In this document: piece after piece, positions 1 to 4,855 of the stretch
Numbering within the stretch: the first letter of the stretch is position 1
How the letters are laid out: each line of letters starts with the position of its first letter
From: an uncultured bacterium
GTDB lineage: Bacteria > Planctomycetota > DG-23 > SLPQ01
Direction: 5' to 3'
Length of the DNA stretch: 5,697 nt
Assembly: GCA_937863625.1 (NCBI GenBank)
Contig: CALMGO010000444.1
Span: forward strand, 1 to 5,697
The notes under the pieces: generated by a model
Database searches by the model: none
Told to the model about the DNA's origin: nothing
The model's input: only the letters and a program-made list of their open reading frames with translations
Translations under genes and position numbers: made by a program

Positions 1-36
1 GTCACCCTCAAGGAAGCTCTTGTGATCGTAAATTTC
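1..36 (-). pseudogene. continuation of phage gene interrupted by the insertion sequence
   Basis: Read on the minus strand this segment gives EIYDHKSFLEGD with no stop up to the window edge. Joined to the four codons at 2325-2337 after removing the element and one 7-bp target copy, it gives MREIYDHKSFLEGD in one open frame. The rest of the gene lies outside the window, so the family cannot be recognised. It would be the next gene of the phage operon after the 72-aa gene. The first seven bases (36-30) are the target duplication and are also present at 2325-2331. Confidence is good that this is the other half of one broken gene, but its function is unknown. Confidence 0.72.
30..36. repeat. left copy of target-site duplication, AAATTTC
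   Basis: AAATTTC abuts the left tip of the element at 37 and is repeated exactly at 2325-2331 against the right tip. ISL3 elements usually make 8-bp AT-rich duplications. Here seven bases match exactly; extending to eight by moving the right tip in by one base gives taaatttc against caaatttc. A third AAATTTC occurs inside the left inverted repeat at 46-52, so the match alone is weaker than it looks, but the restored reading frame supports it. Confidence 0.75.
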
Positions 37-58
37 GGCTCTTCGAAATTTCGTGTTG
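37..58 (+). repeat. left terminal inverted repeat of the IS
   Basis: It starts GGCTCTTCGAAATTTCG and ends TGTTG. Compared with the reverse complement of 2303-2324, the first nine bases are identical and 18 of 22 match, differing at positions 10, 13, 14 and 17. Being terminal and paired with the other end, it is the likely transposase recognition and cleavage end. Confidence 0.87.
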
Positions 59-75
59 GCATCCTTTTGTCCTGA

Positions 76-93
76 TTCGGAAAATCGTGTTGA
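76..93 (+). repeat. subterminal copy of the IS end motif, a probable second transposase binding site
   Basis: TTCGGAAAATCGTGTTGA matches the inner part of the right terminal repeat (reverse complement of 2302-2319) at 17 of 18 bases. It is a direct repeat, offset 34 bp, of the same portion of the left terminal repeat (about 14 of 17). It lies between the left tip and the methyltransferase stop. A role as an accessory binding site is inference. Confidence 0.6.
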
Positions 94-101
94 TGAGTTG
101 T

Positions 102-929
102 TCACAGCAGCCTCTCCCTAGAACCCTTCTTCGCGTTCGGGGATATCCACAAACACTCAACGCGAGGACGCGCCCCATCAGCAAAGGCAGACAGGTCCTG
201 CCTACTCCACCCCTCAAAAAGGCGGTCATAGAGGGGGCAACGATACCCGCTCAGAACCACCATCCCGCTGACTCGGTGAAGTGCATCGGCCAGGTCCTCG
301 TGGTCCTTGTCCGACATCTCATGGCGGTAGCAGTCGTACCCATGACGGGTGGACATCGGGTACGGAGGATCCACGTAGAACAGCACGTCTTCGCGGTCAT
401 GCGACGAGATCAACTCCACCGCTGGTCGGCTCTCGATGCAAACCCCCTGGAAGCGATTCGTGAAGTGCTGGATGTGGTCTGGGTAGTTCCGCCAGTCGTT
501 GGCCGGACTCGTCCCGGACCGGAATGATTTCGTCCGGAACCCGGTCCGGTGCTCGCGATTGCATGCCGCACTCCCAAACCCCATGAAAGACTTGATGACG
601 GTCCGGCGAGCGGCCTCCACGGGATCTCGAGCATCCTTCTCGCGGGCGTTTGCAAACTCAGCCCGGGAGAACGGAGTCATCCTCAAGGATATCTCGAGCT
701 CCCTTGCCTGCTCCTTGTCGCGCATGACCCGGAAGACGTTCACGATCTCGCCGTCCAGGTCGTTATAGACTTCGGCATAGACGCGCGGCTTCTGGAGAAG
801 CACTGACGCCGCCCCTCCGAACGGCTCCACGTAGATACGGTGGGCTGGGAAGTGCTCAATGATACGCTTGGCCAGCTTCCACTTCCCCCCATGATAGCGG
901 AGAGCGGGTCTTGACGCGTGGCCAAGCAT
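102..929 (-). CDS. D12-class (Dam-type) DNA adenine N6-methyltransferase, IS passenger
   Basis: This 275-aa protein is predicted to transfer a methyl group from S-adenosylmethionine to N6 of adenine in a short DNA site. Visible motifs follow the alpha-group order of the family: RYHGGK at residues 11-16 (motif X), YVEPFGG at 33-39 (SAM-binding motif I) followed by YNDLDGE, and YVDPPYP with the catalytic DPPY at 187-190. The length is normal and both ends look intact. ATG at 929 is chosen because it puts RYHGGK about ten residues from the N-terminus, as in relatives; ATG at 983 and TTG at 998 would overlap the transposase start. No strong ribosome binding site is seen. It lies inside the IS ends, divergent from the transposase and in the same direction as the phage operon. 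The recognition site cannot be read from the sequence; GATC is a guess from the Dam branch. No restriction partner is in the window. Confidence 0.92.
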   Translation of the reverse strand: MLGHASRPALRYHGGKWKLAKRIIEHFPAHRIYVEPFGGAASVLLQKPRVYAEVYNDLDGEIVNVFRVMRDKEQARELEISLRMTPFSRAEFANAREKDARDPVEAARRTVIKSFMGFGSAACNREHRTGFRTKSFRSGTSPANDWRNYPDHIQHFTNRFQGVCIESRPAVELISSHDREDVLFYVDPPYPMSTRHGYDCYRHEMSDKDHEDLADALHRVSGMVVLSGYRCPLYDRLFEGWSRQDLSAFADGARPRVECLWISPNAKKGSRERLL

Positions 930-975
930 GAGACACTGCTCACGGGCACCTAAACCAAGGGGATGGTGGTCAATC

Positions 976-2310
976 GTGAGCATCTTACGCCTGCCCAACT
1001 ATGACGTTCTGGACCATGAGGAACGCAACGGAGTCCTTCGGATCGAGATCGTGAAGACGCCCGGACCGTCCACTTGCCCTCACTGTGGCGTGTGGGGAGG
1101 CCGCAGACATGGGTTCGGAACGAAGCGGCAGACCTTTCACGACCTTCCGCACGGGCCGACCAAGGTAGTCCTGATCATCGACCGCCAGCGGTATCGCTGC
1201 CTGGAGTGCCAGAGGACCTTCATGGATCGCCTTCCGGACATGTCCGATGAACACGGGATGACCAAGCGCCTTGAGTCCTACGTCCTGGAGGAGGCCTACA
1301 GGGCCACGTTCTCCTCTGTGGCCGCCGTCGTTGGCGTCACCGAGGGGACGATCAGGAAGATGTTCAAGAAGGCCATGGAGAGTGCGGACGCCCGCCGGGA
1401 CCTCATCACCCCGAGGGTCCTGGGGATAGACGAGGTGGGCCTCTACCGAAAGTCCAAGCGGCCCTGTGCCGTGTTCACCAATATTCAGCAGAAGACCGTG
1501 GTGGAAATCATCCGTGACCGGGACAAGAAGTCCGTGATCCGCTTCCTGCACTCCCTGGAGGCCTCGGAGGTGGAGGCCGTAACCGCCGACCTGTGGGACG
1601 GCTACCATCATGCGGCAAGGGAGGTGTTCCCCTACGCCCTCGTGGTGGCCGACAAGTTCCATGTGGTGAAGCTGGTCAACGACGCCATGGACAAGTGCCG
1701 GAAGAGCCAGAACGCCGGGAGCGAGTCGAAGAGGCGCTACCTGCGCGGCCTGCGGCTTCCCCTCCTGTCCAGGGCGAAAGACATCTCCACCGCCAAGGAT
1801 GCCAGTGGACGGGAGTGGATCAGGAGCAAACAGAGACAGCTTGACGTGATCTTTGATCAGTTCCCGGCCCTGTATGACGCCTACCTCTGCAAGGAGTTCT
1901 TCTACGACATCTACGACGCCCCGACCCTTGAGGCCGCCAAGGAGGCGTTCGCCTTCTTCGAGTCGAGCATCACCGGCCCGATAGCCGAGCACTTTCAGCC
2001 CGTAGCCAAAACCATCAGGTACTTTGAAGAGGCCATCTTCAACTACTGGCACCAGCCCTTCACGAACGCCTGGACCGAGACGGCGAACGGCCTGATCCGT
2101 CGCGTCTTCGACCGGGGCCGTGGCTACTCGTTTGATGTTCTTCGTTCCAAGGTCATTCATACTTATGGCTCCCAGCGTCTCCCCGCTCAACGGGTCAAAA
2201 GGACCGATTTTGCCTACTCCCCCAGCCTTCATCCGCGCACCTACGGGACCGACCTTTCAACATTGGAGATCATCCCTCCGATCTCCCTGGAGTCCCCAGT
2301 TTCAACATGA
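976..2310 (+). CDS. tnp: ISL3-family DDE transposase
   Basis: This 444-aa protein catalyses cutting and joining of the element ends. It has the ISL3 layout: an N-terminal zinc-binding domain with CPHC (C34, C37) and CLEC (C75, C78), a helix-turn-helix region around 110-135 (SVAAVVGVTEGTIRKMF), then a DDE catalytic core. Likely catalytic residues are D152 in GIDE, D205 in TADLWDGY and E368 in NAWTETANG, followed by the family's RRVFDRGRGYSFDVLR stretch. The frame is intact at normal length, so it could be active. GTG at 976 starts MSILRLPNYDVL, similar to other ISL3 N-termini, with AAGGGG 12 bp upstream; an in-frame ATG at 928 would add 16 residues unlike the family. The stop codon lies inside the right terminal repeat. 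It opposes the phage operon, so operon transcripts would be antisense to it. Confidence 0.93.
   Translation: MSILRLPNYDVLDHEERNGVLRIEIVKTPGPSTCPHCGVWGGRRHGFGTKRQTFHDLPHGPTKVVLIIDRQRYRCLECQRTFMDRLPDMSDEHGMTKRLESYVLEEAYRATFSSVAAVVGVTEGTIRKMFKKAMESADARRDLITPRVLGIDEVGLYRKSKRPCAVFTNIQQKTVVEIIRDRDKKSVIRFLHSLEASEVEAVTADLWDGYHHAAREVFPYALVVADKFHVVKLVNDAMDKCRKSQNAGSESKRRYLRGLRLPLLSRAKDISTAKDASGREWIRSKQRQLDVIFDQFPALYDAYLCKEFFYDIYDAPTLEAAKEAFAFFESSITGPIAEHFQPVAKTIRYFEEAIFNYWHQPFTNAWTETANGLIRRVFDRGRGYSFDVLRSKVIHTYGSQRLPAQRVKRTDFAYSPSLHPRTYGTDLSTLEIIPPISLESPVST
2265..2286. repeat. perfect 7-bp inverted repeat with two GATC sites near the right IS end
   Basis: GGAGATC (2265-2271) and GATCTCC (2280-2286) are exact complements around an 8-base spacer, within the last codons of the transposase and about 38 bp from the right tip. 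Each arm contains one GATC, at 2268 and 2280. It may be a hairpin or binding site that could respond to methylation, or a chance result of coding sequence. Confidence 0.35.
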
Positions 2311-2324
2311 TTTTCCGAAGAGCC
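2303..2324 (-). repeat. right terminal inverted repeat of the IS
   Basis: Read inward on the minus strand it begins GGCTCTTCGGAAAATCATG. It matches the left repeat at 18 of 22 bases and the subterminal copy at 76-93 even better. It contains the transposase stop codon TGA at 2308-2310. Confidence 0.87.
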
Positions 2325-2331
2325 AAATTTC
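2325..2331. repeat. right copy of target-site duplication, AAATTTC
   Basis: Identical to 30-36 and directly next to the right tip. On the minus strand it is GAAATTT, forming codons 3 and 4 and the first base of codon 5 of the interrupted phage gene. Confidence 0.75.
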
Positions 2332-2337
2332 TCTCAT
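2325..2337 (-). pseudogene. 5' end of the phage gene interrupted by the IS (codons 1-4)
   Basis: ATG at 2337 is followed by AGA GAA ATT (MREI) and then the right IS tip. A good ribosome binding site precedes it, and it starts 14 bp after the stop of the 72-aa gene, as expected for the next operon gene. Continuing into the IS it adds only WLFGKSC before a TGA, so the native product is lost from this start. The original frame continues at 1-36. The gene family is unknown because only 14 restored residues are visible. Confidence 0.75.
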
Positions 2338-2341
2338 GGTA

Positions 2342-2347
2342 TCTCCT
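2342..2347 (-). promoter_or_regulatory. ribosome binding site of the interrupted gene
   Basis: Minus strand reads ACACAGGAGATACC then ATG at 2337. AGGAGA lies about 4-5 bases from the start. This site shows that the short stub upstream of the IS is a real gene start and not random sequence. Confidence 0.7.
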
Positions 2348-2351
2348 GTGT

Positions 2352-2570
2352 TTACGGTTGCACTTCAACTCGGTTCGCCGGGACCATCCCGTACCCCACC
2401 ACGCGCACGCGCCACGTCTCCCCGTCGAACTCGGGCGCACCCAGCGCGAAACCGAGGGCCGTCCGTGGACACGTCACGCCGTCCACCCTGACCGCGCCTA
2501 TCGTCACCCGCACGCGGTCACCGCGCTCGACGGCTGGCAGCACGCCGGGCAGGGGCTGGCGGCTAGGCAT
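2352..2570 (-). CDS. small phage protein of unknown function, 72 aa
   Basis: I do not recognise the family. The product is 72 aa, rich in Val, Arg and Gly, with alternating hydrophobic stretches (RVRVTIGAVRVDGVT at 20-33 and TWRVRVVGYGMV at 52-63) that suggest a small beta-barrel. No membrane segment or signal peptide is seen. Its ATG lies inside the end of the Gp157-like gene, overlapping it by 8 bp in another frame, which points to translational coupling; a weak GAAGG lies upstream. It is the last intact gene before the insertion. Confidence that it is a real gene comes from spacing and frame, not from homology. Confidence 0.68.
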   Translation of the reverse strand: MPSRQPLPGVLPAVERGDRVRVTIGAVRVDGVTCPRTALGFALGAPEFDGETWRVRVVGYGMVPANRVEVQP

Positions 2571-3090
2571 TGGCGGCCTTCGCCCTAGCCCGATTCAGCC
2601 GCACATGTTCCCCGCGCACAAGCTCCGCGCCGGGTACGTCAATCCCGGCATTAAGGTCGTTCTGGATGCAGTTTCGGTCAGCCTCGGTGGTGATAACCGT
2701 GCGTTTGTAATTGTCCGGCAGGCGTTCCATGTCGAGTTGCAGACTGGCTGGCGATTCCTGCCGCGTGATGGACCCGGAACGCCCCTGCATCTTGCGCAAC
2801 CCGTGTTCCTGCATGACGCGCAGGAGATGCCCCTTGCGCCATTGCATGTCTGCTTTCAGCGATTTGGCGCGGGCCGTGTAGACCTTCGCCTGCTCTTCCA
2901 GCCAGTCGATTTCGGACTGCGTCTTGGCCTCAGCGACAAGGTAGCCCTCCACCTTATTGACCTCAGCCGTGGCGAGCTCAGCGAGGTACGCTTCGACGGC
3001 GTTGTACGTTTCACAGTCCGGATCGTGGCCGGTGAACGCGGTGAGCACGTTGGCTATTTCGTCCTGTATGTCCATCAGTGTCGGGGCCAT
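2563..3090 (-). CDS. Siphovirus Gp157-like coiled-coil protein
   Basis: This 175-aa protein has the Gp157 layout: an N-terminal helical region with a long charged coiled coil (about 35-95, through EVNKVEGYLVAEAK and YTARAKSLKADMQWRKGHLL), then a beta-rich C-terminal half with QGRSGSITRQESPASLQLD, RLPDNYKR and VPGAELVRGEHVRL. Gp157 relatives lie next to single-strand annealing genes in many siphophages and have been linked to phage resistance when expressed in streptococci; their biochemical role is unclear. Its ATG shares one base with the stop of the upstream HTH gene (TAATG), with GGAGGGGAAGG upstream inside that gene. Length and C-terminal motifs are typical. It likely acts with the ERF protein two genes upstream in DNA recombination or replication. 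Confidence 0.82.
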   Translation of the reverse strand: MAPTLMDIQDEIANVLTAFTGHDPDCETYNAVEAYLAELATAEVNKVEGYLVAEAKTQSEIDWLEEQAKVYTARAKSLKADMQWRKGHLLRVMQEHGLRKMQGRSGSITRQESPASLQLDMERLPDNYKRTVITTEADRNCIQNDLNAGIDVPGAELVRGEHVRLNRARAKAANA

Positions 3091-3281
3091 TACGCCTTCC
3101 CCTCCATTTCCTTCATAAGCGCCGCGAGTTTTTGTTGTACATGCAGTGGCATCGGCAAGTACCCGTTCAGATATTGCGTTATGGTTGACGTGGCACAGTT
3201 GCAGTACTTAGAAAGTTCAAGGCGGGTTTTCCTGTGGGCCTTGTCCGCGAAAAATTCCGCTGCTTTTTCTGGGAATGTCAT
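3090..3281 (-). CDS. small helix-turn-helix DNA-binding protein (Cro/XRE-like)
   Basis: This 63-aa protein is almost entirely one DNA-binding domain. The helix-turn-helix is seen at about residues 20-45: RLELSKYCNCATSTITQYL followed by NGYLPMP, the usual Cro/CI pattern of a positioning helix, a turn, a recognition helix with STI..YL and a conserved NG. A C-terminal helix (VQQKLAALMKEME) completes it. A strong AAGGAGG site lies 7 bp before the ATG and overlaps the ERF stop codon. It sits between ERF and the Gp157-like gene, in the same operon. It may regulate this operon or another phage promoter; no operator can be assigned here. Confidence 0.77.
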   Translation of the reverse strand: MTFPEKAAEFFADKAHRKTRLELSKYCNCATSTITQYLNGYLPMPLHVQQKLAALMKEMEGKA

Positions 3282-3293
3282 TACGCTGCCTCC

Positions 3294-3986
3294 TTATCCG
3301 TCCAGGCCCTTGTTGTAGGCATCACGCGCCAAACCCGCGATGTTCTTACCGGCAACTGCTGCGAACTGTTGCTCTATGTTGGCCTCTGCCTTCTGCTTCG
3401 CGGCTTCGTCCAGTTCGTGTTTTCGGGCCTGGAAGATCGTCGCGGCCTGCTGGTAGTTGGGGTGGCTCTTCGAGATGCCGAGCTTGAACCAGCGCGCCTC
3501 AAGGTCGGACGCGGGGAGCTTGTTCACCTCGGCTGCCAGCGCCTTCAGGTCCACAACCTTGGGGGCCACACTATGGCTTTCGGCGTCCGGGTCGGGCATG
3601 TCTTCCGTGGGGATCGCGAAGCACTGGAATAGCGCGTACTTGTGGGCGATGCTCATAGCCTTGTTGGTGGCCTTGTCGCCGCTGTCCATGCCCTCGCCGA
3701 CGACGCTGCATGCCACGCTGGAGCCGTCCTTCGCCCAAAATGTGTAGCGCATGGTCACGCGGGAGTAGAGAAGCGTGCCGCCCTTGGTCGTGGTGCGCTC
3801 GTCGCGCTCCTGTCCCAGCACTTCGGGTGTCATGAACACGCCGTGCTTGCTCAGTATGGGGTGCATCGTGTTGTAAACATCGTCCACGCCCCGGTAGTTG
3901 AACCCCTGCTGCTGGTTGCGCTTGTCTTTGCCGAGTGCTTCCACATCGGCCATGATTGCGGCCATTGCTTCGTAAATTGCGCCCAT
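3294..3986 (-). CDS. erf: ERF-family single-strand DNA annealing protein
   Basis: This 230-aa protein matches the ERF superfamily, phage recombinases that bind and anneal single-stranded DNA and help circularise or recombine phage genomes (named after Erf of phage P22). The N-terminal core is clear: FNYRGVDDVYNTMHPILSKHG at about 29-49, then ERDERTTTKGGTLLYSRVTMRYTFWAKDGSS at 60-90 and VVGEGMDSGDKATNKAMSIAHKYAL at 95-119, the most conserved family block, ending with IPTED. The C-terminal half is a variable helical tail rich in Ala, Lys and Glu. ATG at 3986 has GGAGAAGGAGG upstream, which lies inside the end of the 59-aa gene; only one base separates that stop from this start. It anchors the identification of this region as phage. 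Confidence 0.92.
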   Translation of the reverse strand: MGAIYEAMAAIMADVEALGKDKRNQQQGFNYRGVDDVYNTMHPILSKHGVFMTPEVLGQERDERTTTKGGTLLYSRVTMRYTFWAKDGSSVACSVVGEGMDSGDKATNKAMSIAHKYALFQCFAIPTEDMPDPDAESHSVAPKVVDLKALAAEVNKLPASDLEARWFKLGISKSHPNYQQAATIFQARKHELDEAAKQKAEANIEQQFAAVAGKNIAGLARDAYNKGLDG

Positions 3987-3987
3987 C

Positions 3988-4167
3988 TCAGTCCTCCTTC
4001 TCCTGCTGCAACGTCTGGCCCGTCTTCGGGCATGGACCCGGCCCGCACAGCGCGCACGACTCGGGGCTTGCGCACGTGGGCTTGATCACGAACTGCGCCC
4101 ACGGGAACGCCTGCTGTAGGCCAATAATGATGCCGTGGTGCGCGGCGTTGTCGGTTGTGGTGTGCAT
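3988..4167 (-). CDS. 59-aa cysteine-rich phage protein
   Basis: The frame fills the gap between the 105-aa gene and ERF exactly. It reads MHTTTDNAAHHGIIIGLQQA at the N-terminus and has four cysteines, C32, C38, C41 and C46, in the pattern C-x5-C-x2-C-x4-C (CASPESC, CALC, GPGPCPK), suggesting a small metal-binding knuckle. The C-terminal QQEKED is encoded by the ribosome binding site of ERF. ATG at 4167 lies two bases after the upstream stop, with AAGGA about 8 bp before it. Family not recognised. The perfect fit between neighbours and the ordered cysteines argue for a real gene. Confidence 0.72.
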   Translation of the reverse strand: MHTTTDNAAHHGIIIGLQQAFPWAQFVIKPTCASPESCALCGPGPCPKTGQTLQQEKED

Positions 4168-4172
4168 GGCTA
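4159..4172. repeat. 14-bp gene-junction repeat, copy 1
   Basis: GGTGTGCATGGCTA here is identical to 4700-4713. On the minus strand both read TAG stop, CC, ATG CAC ACC, so each joins an upstream stop to the start of a Cys-rich small protein beginning MHT. Confidence 0.6.
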
Positions 4173-4487
4173 GTCCTTGGCGTCCAGGGCCGCGAGGGCT
4201 TGCTGCGCGATCCTGTTTCCTTCACTGGTGCCACCTCCGAGGATGGCAAGTTTCTGCATGGCCTCCCGCAGCGCCTCCCACTTGGCGCGGTCGGCGGGCG
4301 TGGGGATGGGGAGCAGCATGTCACCGGGCTTCAGCGTGAGAAATTTCCCCCTGATACCGTTGGCAATGGCCGGGCCGAAGGGGTGCTTGCGGTATATGGT
4401 CCCGCGCAGGTCCCAGCGCTCCGCAATGCAATCTGTGCCGTCAGGAGGCAAAGACTCTGTCTCTCCCGTGTAGGTGATCCACTTCAT
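4170..4487 (-). CDS. phage protein of unknown function, 105 aa
   Basis: The product starts MKWITYTGETESLPPDGT. The N-terminal 60 residues look like a small beta fold with IRGKFLTLKPGDMLLPIP; the C-terminal part (about 64-105) is helical, with ADRAKWEALREAMQKLAIL and NRIAQQALAALDAKD. No family is recognised and no membrane segment is seen. ATG at 4487 is preferred over a GTG 30 codons upstream because it overlaps the 73-aa gene's stop in TGATG and leaves GAGAGG upstream; the extra residues from the GTG would be arginine- and alanine-rich shadow sequence of the gene before it. Confidence 0.72.
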   Translation of the reverse strand: MKWITYTGETESLPPDGTDCIAERWDLRGTIYRKHPFGPAIANGIRGKFLTLKPGDMLLPIPTPADRAKWEALREAMQKLAILGGGTSEGNRIAQQALAALDAKD

Positions 4488-4708
4488 CACGCGACCCTCT
4501 CTTCGCGCTGCTGCGCCAGTACGTCGTCCATTGCGTCCTCGATCATCGCCACACGCAGCACGGGCGGCACGTGGCACGGGTGGTCGTGCATCGTCTTGAC
4601 GGCCATGCCGGACGCGTCAGCCGTGCAGTACCCGTAGGCACTCCCCTTCTGGTCCCACCCCGTGCAAGAGCCGCAGTAATCAGCGAGCAGGTGAGTGTCG
4701 GTGTGCAT
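4487..4708 (-). CDS. 73-aa Cys/His-rich phage protein, likely metal-binding
   Basis: The N-terminal half holds C12-G-S-C15, then GYC (C28) and HDHPCH (H41, H43, C45, H46), a Cys/His spacing consistent with a small zinc- or iron-sulfur-binding module. The C-terminal helix (VAMIEDAMDDVLAQQREE) is acidic. Similar short CxxC...GYC proteins are common hypothetical genes in phage early regions. ATG at 4708 lies two bases after the upstream stop, with GGGGAAGG about 6 bp before it. The first residues MHT match the start of the 59-aa gene downstream because of a shared 14-bp junction. The metal and the partner are unknown. Confidence 0.72.
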   Translation of the reverse strand: MHTDTHLLADYCGSCTGWDQKGSAYGYCTADASGMAVKTMHDHPCHVPPVLRVAMIEDAMDDVLAQQREERVA

Positions 4709-4713
4709 GGCTA
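4700..4713. repeat. 14-bp gene-junction repeat, copy 2
   Basis: Identical to 4159-4172 over 14 bases; the flanking bases on both sides differ. It spans the stop of the 47-aa gene and the start of the 73-aa gene. Confidence 0.6.
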
Positions 4714-4854
4714 CCTTCCCCCTCTCATCCCGCAGTACGCATAGCCCTGCACCTGGGCCTTAACCATCTCCACTTGTGCCGTCAGGGCTTCGCATGGCTT
4801 GAAACTGATGATCCGCACGCGCTTGCCCTTCTTCATGTAGATGCGGCAGGTCAT
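4711..4854 (-). CDS. small basic phage protein, 47 aa
   Basis: The product is MTCRIYMKKGKRVRIISF followed by a helix (ALTAQVEMVKAQVQGY) and a C-terminal YCGMRGGR. It is strongly basic in the first half. Family not recognised. ATG at 4854 is favoured over a TTG at 4893 because it comes one base after the stop of the membrane peptide gene (TAACATG) and the TTG would overlap that gene. No clear ribosome binding site is present, so translation probably depends on coupling to the gene before it. Confidence 0.55.
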   Translation of the reverse strand: MTCRIYMKKGKRVRIISFKPCEALTAQVEMVKAQVQGYAYCGMRGGR

Positions 4855-4855
4855 G

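Larger units (their letters stand above)
1..105 (-). other. possible chimeric reading frame leaving the left end of the IS into the broken phage gene
   Basis: A GTG at 105-103 overlaps the methyltransferase stop (TGA at 104-102) in a GTGA arrangement typical of translationally coupled genes, and GGGAGAGG lies five bases upstream of it. The frame reads 23 codons through the left IS end (it begins NNSSTRF and ends KFRRA) and enters the phage frame exactly at EIYDHKSFLEGD with no stop. It could therefore express the interrupted gene with a new N-terminus. An open run of this length can occur by chance, so this is a hypothesis only. Confidence 0.3.
37..2324 (+). mobile_element. ISL3-family insertion sequence carrying a DNA adenine methyltransferase
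   Basis: The element is 2288 bp, long for the family because a D12-class methyltransferase sits inside the ends beside the transposase. Both tips begin GGCTCTTCG reading inward, and the 22-bp terminal repeats agree at 18 positions. A 7-bp direct repeat, AAATTTC, flanks it. The methyltransferase stop is about 44 bp inside the left repeat, and the transposase stop lies within the right repeat, so essentially the whole element is coding. The two genes diverge from a start region at about 929-976. Excision in silico restores a phage reading frame. Passenger genes are known in some ISL3 elements; whether this arrangement has been catalogued needs a search. Confidence 0.88.

Noticed and set aside
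8..229. 73-aa minus-strand frame crossing the left IS end
   Set aside because: It overlaps the methyltransferase C-terminus in another frame, crosses the IS boundary, and shows no motif or coupling.
911..940. TTGACG at 911-916 as a -35 box for the transposase
   Set aside because: No acceptable -10 box at 16-18 bp spacing; the candidate hexamers there are GC-rich.
928..975. ATG at 928 as the transposase start
   Set aside because: The extra 16 residues (MRHCSRAPKPRG...) do not resemble ISL3 N-termini, and GTG at 976 has AAGGGG upstream; still possible.
930..998. Longer methyltransferase starting at ATG 983 or TTG 998
   Set aside because: It would overlap the transposase start and add about 20 residues before the usual N-terminal motif.
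985..2232. 415-aa open frame on the minus strand opposite the transposase
   Set aside because: It is a shadow of the transposase in GC-rich DNA, without recognisable motifs.
2605..3318. 237-aa plus-strand open frame over the Gp157 and HTH genes
   Set aside because: It is a shadow of minus-strand genes that have family motifs, good ribosome binding sites and tight coupling.
4488..4577. GTG start 30 codons upstream for the 105-aa gene
   Set aside because: It would lie within the 73-aa gene and add an arginine-rich tail; the TGATG overlap at 4487 is a better start.
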